Source of the DNA: Coriaria nepalensis
Lineage: Eukaryota > Streptophyta > Magnoliopsida > Cucurbitales > Coriariaceae
Length of the DNA: 64,000 nt
Assembly: GCA_027186245.1 (NCBI GenBank)
Contig: CP114489.1
Span: forward strand, 4,657,501 to 4,721,500
Direction of reading: 5' to 3'
Under the pieces are notes generated by a model. It was given only the letters and a program-made list of their open reading frames with translations, did no database searches and was not told the DNA's origin. The number at the start of each line of letters is the position of its first letter. The first letter of the stretch is position 1. Both the position numbers and the translations under genes were made by a program. Of the stretch, positions 1-10,022 are shown one piece after another.

Positions 1-1098
1 GGGGGCCTGAGAAACATGAGGATGGGCCATGGTTGAAAATTTAAGCACAGTATGAATACCGATACTAATGAATTTATGCTTTCTAAGATTCATTTTACAC
101 AAACCTTTTATTTATGTATAAAGAATATCTAGTTAGATTCAATGGTGACACACTCCACTCGATTCTTGTGTATGTTGTTAAATTATTATATATATATGAA
201 TGTGATGATAAGTTTTGGGACTAACCTTTTCCCTAATTTTAGAACGAATATTTATAATATATGTTTTATATTTTTATAAAAAAATAATTAAATCATCTCA
301 AACGATATTATAAAATTCATAAGACTTGATTATATTATATATTAAGTTATTAATTTTCTTAAGACTTGATTATATTAGGGTTTACATATTTTAATTTAAT
401 TACATTTTAATATTAAGACTAATTTAGAAACAAATTATACTCGGAATCATTTTATCAAATTACTCTGCGTACTTTTGCATGGGAAGACTTGGGGGTCTGG
501 TCTATCACCGTCTATGTGATTTGGGTGTCAGTTGTTGAACGCTTTTCTGCTTCTCCATGATTGTGATATTTACACATGGAGTTAGTTTCATATTGATTTT
601 CAACTTAAAAAATAAAATTAATTAAAAAAAAAATTTAAAAAAAGAAGAAGACCATTTCCATAACAAAGTCTTCCCATCATTTATGGTCTTGAGTGGCGGG
701 CAAAGACTATGCGTTTCTTTTTGGTGTGGAAAAAAAATATGTAAGTGGGTCTAATAAGCTCAATTATGTAACTTTTTATATGATGTAATTCTTACGTATG
801 AATAACATCAATTACAATAGTGAGTGCTATAAATTCTTGGGCTTGGGTAGTAGTTTCAGAAGAGCCCACGGTATTCTATCGGGCTGGGCTTCGTTAAGAC
901 CCAGTTTGGAAGTATGAAAGAAAAAGTAATGAATATTAGTAACCAAAATAACCACAAAGAAAAAACTACCTTTTTTTTTTTTTTTCAAAATAAGCGGAGC
1001 CCTCACACTCACTAGGTTCGGTTCCGAACCTAAATTCCCTCTCGACCGTTGTACCGAACTAACATTTTAAAAACCTCGCCCAAGCGGCTTAACCGCTC
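1..1098. other. AT-rich intergenic DNA, no gene seen
   Basis: No family-like open frame is visible on either strand. The stretch is AT-rich with A and T homopolymers (for example the T run near 971-985). A 16-17-base word beginning AAGACTTGATTATATTA occurs twice, at 321 and 361. The last 60 or so bases before the downstream gene turn pyrimidine-rich, which fits a 5' leader. Confidence 0.5.
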
Positions 1099-1164
1099 CA
1101 CTCCTTTCTCCCATTCTATCTCTCTCTCCTCAGTCTTCTCACTCCCTCTCCCAGATCTACAGAA

Positions 1165-2010
1165 ATGGTGTCCAAGAAAACACCAACAAAATGTATACAA
1201 GACTGCCGGATCCACCGTCACCATCGCCGGAAACCACACTCCACCGCCATCATCGAATCAATCAACAGGTCAGTCCTCACTTGCCAACGCCGACTTCGCA
1301 AGATCCTCTCTAAATTGACCCACCTCGGAACCCCCATCAAAAACCGCCGCCATAATCTCTTCAAAACCTTAAGAAAAACCCCAACAAAACAAACCGAACA
1401 AGATGAAGAGGAACTCCAGTCCCTAGTTCCAAGAACCCTCTTCTCTGATTCCAAGCCTCTCCCCTCTCCAACCCCTCCCTCCAAACCCACCATCTTCCTC
1501 GACCTTGACGAAACCCTGATACACTCCAAACCGAACCCGCCTCCTGACCGGTTCGACTTCATAGTCCGACCCAAAATTGACGGAGAAATCATCGACTTCT
1601 ACGTGTTGAAACGGCCAGGTGTTGACGATTTCTTGGAGGCTCTTGGGTCGAAATTCGAGGTCGTGGTTTTTACTGCCGGATTGAAAGAATACGCATCTTT
1701 AGTGCTCGATGAGCTTGATCAGAAGAATGTGATTTCACATCGGCTTTATCGGGATTCGTGCAAGCAGCATGAGGGGGTGAAGTATGTAAAGGACTTGTCT
1801 GATTTGGGAAGGGATTTGAAGAGGGTTGTGATTTTGGATGATAACCCGAATGCTTATGTTTTTCAGCCGGAAAATGCAATTCCAATTAAGCCGTTTATCA
1901 ATGACGCCAGCGATGGCGAGCTCGATAAATTAAAGGGCTTTTTGGAGGTCTGTCATTACTATGAAGATATGAGGGATGCTGTCAAGTATTATCTTTCTGG
2001 TTTGAAATGA
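1165..2010 (+). CDS. SCP1-like small phosphatase (FCP1/HAD family), intronless
   Basis: An uninterrupted 281-residue frame encodes a haloacid-dehalogenase phosphatase of the FCP1/SCP type. Family members remove phosphate from serines of the RNA polymerase II C-terminal domain or similar nuclear substrates; the substrate here is inference. The catalytic DLDET loop lies at residues 113-117, with D113 as nucleophile and D115 as acid/base. Motif II is FTAG (169-172) and motif IV is ILDDNP (223-228), with D225 and D226 as metal ligands. The roughly 100-residue N-terminus is basic (Lys/Arg/His-rich, about 10-75) and then proline-rich, like the nuclear-targeting tails of plant SCP-like proteins. The ATG follows a CT-rich leader, and an in-frame N-terminal Met-Val-Ser start is plausible. 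All catalytic motifs are intact. A TGA ends the frame just after a hydrophobic YYLSGL tail. Confidence 0.88.
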   Translation: MVSKKTPTKCIQDCRIHRHHRRKPHSTAIIESINRSVLTCQRRLRKILSKLTHLGTPIKNRRHNLFKTLRKTPTKQTEQDEEELQSLVPRTLFSDSKPLPSPTPPSKPTIFLDLDETLIHSKPNPPPDRFDFIVRPKIDGEIIDFYVLKRPGVDDFLEALGSKFEVVVFTAGLKEYASLVLDELDQKNVISHRLYRDSCKQHEGVKYVKDLSDLGRDLKRVVILDDNPNAYVFQPENAIPIKPFINDASDGELDKLKGFLEVCHYYEDMRDAVKYYLSGLK

Positions 2011-2752
2011 AATATGGAAACGTTCATTAAAGATATATGTAATCTTGTTCTTTTTTTATTTTTATTTTTTCCGTTCTTTCTATTTCTTGAAAATGTTCTT
2101 TAAAGATTGTTGAACAAAATAGCATTGTTCGATCGAAAACGAGTAAAAGATTTGCTTTTTCGTTTCGACTCCACAATTTGAGTTGAGTACTATTAAGCAT
2201 ATTACTTATTTGACTTATGAAAATAAGTATAAAAAGTACTTATATTTTAGCGTTCAAAACTGCTTATTTTTTCGTTTGATTGCTTGTAAGCAGCCACAAA
2301 CAGACTCTAATGCTCTCCATTCTTGGGCCTTTCAAGTTGTTTAAGGAACTAACATCCCCAATGACCTCAATTTGCCAAAAGAACGTAGAAGATTCAGTTT
2401 ACATTCACATAATTCGGTTTAAGCAAACACAGATCTAAACTTGAAAGGGGAAGCAGTGTAGTCAATTCCAGTCTCAAAAGCTTAAACTCCGGTTTTAAAC
2501 AATTTGCCTACTGTGCGCACATTCACTAGCAGAATTCAGAATCGAAAAGCAAAGATCATGTGTCAACTGTTAAAGCAAGATCAGATCAGTATAAGAAGAG
2601 AGAAACCCGTAGGTAATCAGATCAGTATAATAGTATTCCAACAAATGCTGAGATAAATTAAATAACAAGAAAGAGATTTACAAAGAAAATTAATGAACAA
2701 ACAAGAGTTAAAATCTGGATAAAGAGCCAGAGCAATCACAGGGTTTTTACAC
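2011..2752. other. 3' flanks between convergent genes
   Basis: This holds the T-rich 3' region of the phosphatase gene (for example near 2048-2070) and the likely 3' UTR of the minus-strand gene ending at 2753. No coding signal was recognised. Confidence 0.5.
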
Positions 2753-3034
2753 TCAATCGCAGGAGAAGACTTGCTTAGGCAACCTCCAGGCCTCGATTTT
2801 ACTGAAGCAGGTGTCATCGAGCGCATCGCTCCGGCACCACCGGCATCTAGGGTTCCGGGAGCACTCCGATCCGGAGCTCGTGTCGCTGCAATTCGGGATC
2901 TGACTGTTTCTCTGTCTCTGGGATACACGATTCGGACGCCCCTGAGACAGTCCAGTACAAGAGCTATACAGACATGATACAAAGAGGAGGAGGAAGATTA
3001 GTACGCAGGTTGGCAGCTTGGAGCTCGCCGCCAT
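2753..3034 (-). CDS. small secreted cysteine-rich protein, function unknown
   Basis: A 93-residue frame starts at the ATG at 3034-3032. A longer in-frame start at 3097 adds 21 polar residues ahead of the signal peptide, so the internal Met-Ala-Ala start is preferred. Residues 1-28 form a strong signal peptide (TCVLIFLLLFVSCLYSSC core). After a polar linker, residues 49-92 carry cysteines at about 49, 58, 64, 67, 76 and 92. The spacing CxWC followed by a distal CF resembles a plexin/PSI-like small disulfide domain. The conserved-looking tail RLPKQVFSC ends just before the stop. The protein would be secreted or lumenal, or membrane-anchored if the signal is not cut. I recognise the general type as a plant protein of unknown function but cannot give a name. 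High GC relative to its flanks supports coding. Confidence 0.68.
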   Translation of the reverse strand: MAASSKLPTCVLIFLLLFVSCLYSSCTGLSQGRPNRVSQRQRNSQIPNCSDTSSGSECSRNPRCRWCRSDALDDTCFSKIEAWRLPKQVFSCD

Positions 3035-3097
3035 AGATTCCCTGGATTTTCTGCACTGACTTACAGTTTCGTTGTCTTCTCTCTTTCCTCTTTCCAC

Positions 3098-4150
3098 CTT
3101 TTCCGCTTCTATGTTTGTGTTGAAGGAAGAGTTTTGGTAGATGAGTTGGAATGGGCCATGGGCCTAGTAAATTCCAGTCTTGGACCTAACACTTCTTACA
3201 AATAATAGCTATCTAATAATGGGCCTTTTAAGCTACTTAAAAGTCATCAAATCTGAGAGAAAATGAGAGATTTCTTAAAATATATTTTTTGTTTTCGGAA
3301 TAGAATTTTTGGAAAACATCTTGTTTTCCTTCTTTTTAAGAGGAAAATTTTTATAAAAATATTCATAAAATTTATTTTTAATAATTTAACGAATTATATA
3401 AAAAAAATTAATTGAAAATAACTTTTCGACATATTTTTTTTTTATTAATTTAGATTTTTAAAATTTATAAAATTAGATTTATATTATTTTAAGTCTTATA
3501 AATTAAATTTAAATTTATGATTTTAAGATTCTATTTATAAAAAAAAAAAAACTAGCTGATTTCTATTATTTGTTCTATTTTACATGATCTGACCATTTTT
3601 TTTAATCTAATTATATTTATTAAAAAAGAAAAAAAAGTCATTAAATATGAGTTAGATTAAAAATGAGTCGGGTTATTAAAATAGAGCGGATAATATAATT
3701 AATTAATATTTTTAAGAAAATATCAAAATTATTATTTATTAATAGAAGAAATAATCAAAGGATAAGTAGGGTTTCTTTCTCTAGTTTTATTTTCCATAAG
3801 TTTCTGAATTTTCGACTGGACAGTATATATCTTCTAGAATCTGAAATTGAAGATTGAACGTAGCTCCGTTGGTCTGAATTTAGAGTTTTCTTTAAAGAAA
3901 TCAAAGGATAAGTATAAAGTTGAAGGTTCGATTGTTTTCTTGGGTTCTATTTTTTCCCTCATATGTCTATACATCTGCATAAAAAAGGCACATATTATTT
4001 GTTTTTGCTTTCTTTTGTAGTTTTTTTAATCCCAAATTATCACAGGATATTTCAGAACTCGATACTGAAGAAAATCACAGTGATATAGTAGAATCAGAAC
4101 TAGGTCAACAGAACAGAGGGAAATACTGGAGTTTGGATTCCTGTTTCTGT
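3098..4150. other. AT-rich intergenic DNA
   Basis: The stretch is very AT-rich with A and T homopolymers (3541-3551, 3597-3602) and no family-like frame. The part after about 3780 may be decayed 5' sequence of the FYVE-type pseudogene that follows, but no motif proves it. Confidence 0.45.
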
Positions 4151-4266
4151 CCCACCCATGTTAGAATTTGATCACGAGGAGTGGTCCCGGGGGTATCCAT
4201 TCAAATGGAGGTTACTTCCCAGAAGGCGACATGGGTTGGAACTAATACATAGAGGGAGAAAAGGAG

Positions 4267-5205
4267 TTGACCATGTGGGATGTAATAGTTGAAATGCTAC
4301 TTGCCGCCCCTGGAAAAGTAACTTCCTTAGCTTCAACTGATGTTCATAAATTCTCATGGATATCCCACCATATTCTAGAGGAAGCTTGGAAGGAAATGGC
4401 TAAGACACTCGCTGAAGCCAATCTTGGCCATGTAAGGGAAATCCTTGAAGCTGAGCCGCCTAGATGGTTAGCTGATAGTGCTGCTTCGGCTTGTATGCTA
4501 TGTGGGGTCAGGTTCCATCCAATCATGTGCTCTAGAATCATTGTAGGTTTTGTGGAGGAATATTTTGTGGGGGGTGCTCTAAAGGTAGAAGCTTGATGCC
4601 TATAAAGTTCCGTGCAGGGAACCCACAAAGAGTTTGTGATGTTTGTTGTGTTCGGCTCGAGTCTGTTCAGCCTTACTTGATGGACCAAGTGAGTCATGCG
4701 GCTCAGTCTCCGACCCAAGACCTGACTGACCTTAGTACACTGAGATCATGGATTAACTTTCCTTGGGGCCAGTCTATGGAATATGAGATTTATAAAGCAA
4801 CAAACACTATACGGGCATATAATAAGGTCAGAGCCTTAAAAACTTTACAATATGAGATTGATGACGGGTCACTGAATTTGTTTGTAATTAGTTTATATTG
4901 TTGGCCAGGTGGGTTCTCCAAGTCCCGAGAAGTTGATTCCGGATGCCATCCTACGACAAGCATAAGGGCTTGCAATAATCACAAGTGTAAAGGTAGGAGT
5001 AATGATGACTTACAGTATTGGAACCGGACTCGTAATTGCCCGTAGAGAAGATGGCTCGTGGTCCCCATCGTCTGCTATATTGTCCATTGGTTTTGGATGG
5101 GGAGCTCAGGTTTGTATGAGCTCCTAACATAAATATAACTTAATGTTAATTTTTAATAATCTGACAGGCTGGGGGAGAACTCACAGAACTAGTATATCGA
5201 TCGTT
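4267..5205 (+). pseudogene. FYVE zinc-finger / Ysc84 (DUF500) domain gene copy, broken
   Basis: The translation matches the middle of plant FYVE plus Ysc84/SH3YL1-type lipid-binding proteins (family of Arabidopsis AT3G43230/AT1G29800, from memory). It shows a helical N-terminal part (WKEMAKTLAEANLG), then a FYVE-like finger with CxxC at WLADSAASACMLCG, then the Ysc84 region (INFPWGQSMEYEIYKATNTI). Defects are visible. Near 4532-4536 one base is missing inside the basic zinc-finger stretch, so the frame shifts until the conserved frame resumes at about 4593. At 4956-4958 a TAA replaces a lysine codon in the Ysc84 part. Two GT-AG introns remain, at about 4827-4908 and 5110-5167, so this is a segmental gene copy and not a reverse-transcribed one. 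The next exon (from 5168, AGGELT-like) degrades within 40 bases. The C-terminal remainder is absent and no proper start codon is seen upstream. Confidence 0.82.
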
Positions 5206-5773
5206 TTGAGTTTTTTACCCTCAGTTTGTGATTTGGGAAAGCGGTCGTCATATCCCACAAAAATATAGATATAGAGCCAGACATTGTGTACACGGTCACA
5301 AAACCATAATTTAATCCCTCAGATCAAGCTTTTTGACATATTCCAATTTCGAACACTTCCCTTTCAATAACAAACTGACGATTCAACCCAAAACACCACG
5401 AATGCATTCAAAATGAGCAGATATTGAAGGAAAATAAGGAATATAATAACCAAAAAGAGAAGAATAAATGGGAAGTATTTGAACCAAGGGGCAAAGCACC
5501 ACCATGACACAACTATATATTTATATAGATATATAAAAATATATATAAAGTATATTGTGGTTCTCTATTCGTTTTTGTTTGGGAGCTGGGAAAACAATAG
5601 CAAGAAAATGACCTGCTGCTTCAACTGACTGACTTCTAACTCACACGCCTTGCCAACCCAACACAGTCCGGGACCTGAAGTTCAAATTTTAATAACACAG
5701 AAAGAACAATCCGAATCTGACAGCCATAGCTTGATTACTGTTTGATTCTTCATCATCTCCTTTTAAGCCTCCC
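5206..5773. other. intergenic / BEH4 3' region
   Basis: No coding frame is seen. It includes a TA-rich patch at about 5514-5552 and probably the 3' UTR and polyadenylation region of the minus-strand BEH4-type gene. Confidence 0.4.
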
Positions 5774-5853
5774 TTATCTGTTTAAGAGAAATATATTGTC
5801 AAATAACAGTAAGTCAATAAAATTAATGAAACTATCAGAAAACGTATTGCAAC

Positions 5854-7973
5854 TCACCTAGTCCTTGAGCTGCCAAGGGTGAGTTCAAGATCATCCGAAA
5901 CACATTCCTCATGGATCCTCTCTCCTTCCCATGGCTTGACCAAACCAGTCGTATTGCTACCAAAAGCAAACTCAGCTGCAATCCCATCAGACATTGGAAC
6001 ATCAGCTGTCTGATCACGACCCGCCGTGACAGCAGGAGAACATGTCCCACTTTGTCCTGGGGTCCACATCCTAGACCCAGCACCAGACAAAACCTCCTCC
6101 CTAGATATAAATGGATTTCGTGACACAAGGCTAAATGTAGGAGATGATGGCCCGCTTTGGGGGATTCGGATCCCAGAAAGCCAACCCGGATCAGGCAAAA
6201 CCTGACGGCCTGGGCTTGGTGGGGTCGAAGAGGGCTGGTAAGAGAAGTGCTGTGCGGCCCATGCAGCACTAGCTGTCAGATCATCCCAATCATTCTTGTT
6301 ACGTGGGCTTCGGGCAGTTGGGGAGCTCAGAGGAGGAGTGACCGGGGCACTTATGGAGCAACCAGGGATGTAGAGTTGGTGGGCCATCTTTGATGAGGAA
6401 GATGATGATGAGCCTGATGAGAGGTTCTTAAGCCATGGGATAAGGGAATTGGGATCGGCGTTGCCATTATTGGCTTTAGCGGTGTATCGAGATGAAGTTG
6501 GGCTTGGGAAAGAAGATGAGCCAGGACTTGGATTGTACGATGCACATGGGCTTGGTTGGTATGATGAGCATGGACTTGCAGAAGCTGACCCGCCTACTAT
6601 GTCCCTGCTTTCCAATGGTTTGCATCCCTACATATTTTATATGAATGGTCAGAGTGATAATTAATTCTAACTATTAATGGAATATAAGTCTTCATAAATG
6701 TCAGGTTAAAGAATTTGCAGACTCAACCACAGTTAACTAATGGAGTTTCAAACTCAAACTCAGATTGCAGTTTTACTTGTCAATTCAGTTTTGTCTCACT
6801 ACTAAGATATCCAGCTCAACTCAGCCTAAAATGTAGCTGTCAAATCAATCAACAATCTGTGCACATGCTCTGGTTATAAAATACGTATCCAAATTAAAAG
6901 TAGATTTAGCCGAGTAATACTTGAATACAAACACGTAGCACCCACCACAGGGATTCTTCACTCGACATGTCTTTTTTTAAACCAAAAACAACCCCTTCTT
7001 TCTCTGGCTTTATGTGCACAAAAACAATGATTGAAAAATAAGGAATCCAAAGACTCAAAAAAACTCAAGAGTCTTTAACTTTCTCCACAATTTTGAGCAC
7101 TAGCCGAAACATTTTAATCATCCTTTAAAAGAAACGAATAAAAGAAACACCCCCACAAGGCACCAGTTCCAGCATCATCATCCATGTTCTCAATCAAGTG
7201 GCAAGAAAAAAGAAAAACAAAAGAAAAAAAGTGTCACCCGGGAATCCAGGAGAAAATATAGCCGGTGTAAAACTTTCCAGAAAAAAAAAAAAAGAAAAAA
7301 AGTCATCATCCTCTTCAGAGGTACTTGAAATGACCAAAATAGCCTCAGAATCGCTTTTGAATCTCGCATTTCTCGAAGAGTTCACGAGCATAGCAAAGCG
7401 CTCGGAATTCGGACTCTTCAGAAAAGAAAAGAGAAACTAACCAGAAATAAAAAGGAATCTCTCGGAAATAAAGAAAGAAAAAGGTGCGAAAATCGGGGAT
7501 TAAAGTTGGGCCTCCGACGTTACATTGACTGTAACAAATGACGAAACTACCCCAGAAAGGCAGCTCAATTTTCAACCAATTGCCCTCGCTAAAATCGGTT
7601 TGCATCGTCTTCTCATCGCGTGATCTAAATCACTAGACTCGAACGAAAATCACACTCAGATAGATCAATTCTATACTCGTTAGGAAAAATGCTAACATGC
7701 GCCTATGAATCAGATACGATTTACAAGGCGGGAGAGGAGTTATTTTTTAGCGTGTACCTTTCTGTAGGTAGTACCGTCTTCTTCGACAGTCCAGCCGGCT
7801 TCGTCGCAGAGAGCTTTTAGAACCTCGTTGTTGTCGCAGTGTTTGGGAAGCTTGTAGTTTCCGTACATCCTCAGCCCGGCGAAGATCTTCGCCGCGATCG
7901 CTCTCCGACGTCTCTCTCTCCTCTTGTTGTTCTCCCTCTCCTTCCACGTCGGCATTCTCGTTCCCGACGTCAT
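5854..7973 (-). CDS. BEH4: BES1/BZR1 homolog 4-type transcription factor
   Basis: This is a brassinosteroid-signalling transcription factor of the plant-specific BZR family. Exon 1 (7973-7758, 72 codons) encodes the DNA-binding domain: basic helix with [14 protein letters not shown], then [19 protein letters not shown] and the conserved [12 protein letters not shown] donor (AAAG/GTACAC) at 7757 joins in phase 0 to exon 2 (6627-5854) after a TAG acceptor. Exon 2 begins GCKPLESRD and continues [12 protein letters not shown], the Ser/Pro-rich GSK3-target region. Further on are a W-containing acidic patch ([14 protein letters not shown]), the PEST/PP2A-region word [11 protein letters not shown] and a C-terminal EAR-type LELTL repression motif, ending SRTR. 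The total of 329 residues fits the family. The family binds E-box/BRRE DNA in the nucleus and is held off by BIN2 phosphorylation (family knowledge). A perfect splice donor overlaps the stop codon (see findings). Intron 1 is about 1.13 kb. I favour the BEH4 subtype on sequence feel; BEH2/3 are alternatives. Confidence 0.93.
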
Positions 7974-10022
7974 CTTTTCCGCTGCCTCTGAACAAGAGCT
8001 TTCTTAATGAAGTTTCAGTAGCTGAATCAAATACATAGGTGAAAAGAAACTTCTTTTTTCCTAGAAAAGATTATCTGATTCTGGATTTCCAAACGGAAAG
8101 CGTGATTCGATCCCGATGAGAAACCTGTTCGTCGGTTCGGAAAATTTTTATGCAGGAGGGAACGAGAACGAGAGTTCTTGAGTAGTTAAAAATGAAAAGA
8201 GGTAGTTTTGGGGAAGGTGGACTCAAATACAGAGGAGGATTGTAATTGCTCATGAATTCCTTATAAAATTACGGGAAAGCCATCCAGGCCAGCTATAAAA
8301 TAAAATAAAATAAAATAAATTGAAATGAAAATCCGGAGTCACGTAGTCGGCACGTGGTTAGGCTTTTTATTATTAAGAAAAAAAAAGAAAGACTGGTCTG
8401 GTTCGTGGACCCCCCCGGCGTGTTTTTCTCTCACCTTCAGGCTTTCAGACTACAGGGTCGTACGATAGGGAAAAGGCGAAAACGATACGTCGGTTTGAAA
8501 AGTTTCGTGTCATTGCATAAATTTAAGGAGTTGCGAAGGTTAAGGATTAAAAGAAGATAGAAGTATGAGGGTAAATTAGGAAATTTGAAGAAATAATGAG
8601 GGTGGAAATGGGAAAATATGAAAAATTCAACCTGTCTAATTCAAGGTCGTACAGTTGACCGGCAATTTGATCCTTCGTCGGTACCCAATGCGCCACGTGT
8701 ACGAGAAAAGTATAGTACAAACTACGAAACCTTTAACGTGTGAAATTTAACCTCCTAATTACACGTAGTGTTAATGACATTATTGGATTTGTCCATTTGA
8801 AAATAGTATTATATTGTGTTAATCTAAGATTAGCAAATCAATTAATTTTGATATGTCGATTAGACTTTAATAAATAACTAGGGATGTCTTTGAGAGTGAA
8901 ACAACTAATGGGCTGGGCCTGTGGGCTCTGTTCACGTGAACCCACCACAGAAATCTGGTGAATACTTGCATGATTGCTCTCGAGCCTCGTGGCATACTGT
9001 CTTTGGGTCTTTTCTTTGTGGCTCCCCACAGTGGGGCCCCCTCTAGCGTCGGACCCCCTTCCCTCCCCTCCATCTTCTTTCGGTGTTTTTCCTTTTCTTT
9101 TTTTTTTTAAATTTTATTTTCGCTAAAAAATAATAGAAAAAAGAAAAAGTTTGTCGTTGTACACGAATCACGATGGACTCATTGGACCGGACCGGTATTT
9201 TCCTCTGAGTGTTTTTCTTATTTACTATTTTTCAGTAAATGAACAAGTGATAGGGTCTTGTACTTTTAATTCCATAGAATGTCATAAATTGTACGTATTT
9301 AGCAAGTTGTAATAAATTATTATTAATATCAATATACAAATCAGTGATATTCATTCAACTGGAGAAGCCCAGAAGGGGGTTGGTGTCTTGTCCGAAAATT
9401 GAAAAAAAAAAAAAAAAAAATGCGCACGTGCGCCACGTACTTGTAGCAAGTGATTAAACTGGATTTGATACCGGCAGGCTGGTCCCGTTCCGTCCGGGCT
9501 CGGGCGATTGGATTATGTACTTTTCTTTTCCTTTCGTTTTCTTTATATATATATATACTCTTTTTCGAAGGAAGGTGGGGATTTTGTGTTGTATGAAGAT
9601 GGGGCCCCACATATTGCTGTGATCATAGCTGTTAAAATGGTGGGGTCACGTGATACCCGATATGCCTGCCACACACGAGGCATTTCCATCTCCTAAACCA
9701 AGGTTTGACCACTCTGTCCTTTTTTTCTCTATCTTTTTCCTTTCATATTTTCAGTCATAGGACCACTGTTTCTATACGTCCTGGCAGTATTTTATTCATC
9801 TCCCAAACGGGCTATGAGCCCAATTTCTGTTCCATACTTGTTGGGCTTTCAAATTCCTTATATATAAAGAAGGGGGGGAAGAGAAAGCAAATTTATGAAT
9901 ATGTGAGAAAGAATGGTAAAATAGATCTCAAATATATAAAGTCGATAAATAATTTCATACACTAAATTGGGCTACCAAAATAAGAGGAAAATGGCTTACT
10001 TTTCTTTTCCCCGTCCATATTA
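7974..10022. other. intergenic region: BEH4 upstream DNA and STICHEL-like 3' flank
   Basis: The BEH4-type promoter and 5' UTR should lie just right of 7973. Short open frames here (for example 8354-8560 on plus, 9341-9610 on minus) lack family motifs or codon structure. Homopolymer runs occur at 9098-9108 (T) and 9402-9420 (A), and a short TA patch at 9546-9557. Confidence 0.45.

Noticed and set aside
1218..1592. 124-codon minus-strand frame
   Set aside because: Antisense shadow of the SCP1-like phosphatase gene; low-complexity Gly/Arg/Ser wording.
7198..7440. Lys-rich 80-codon plus-strand frame
   Set aside because: It sits inside BEH4 intron 1 over A-rich DNA; composition alone explains it.
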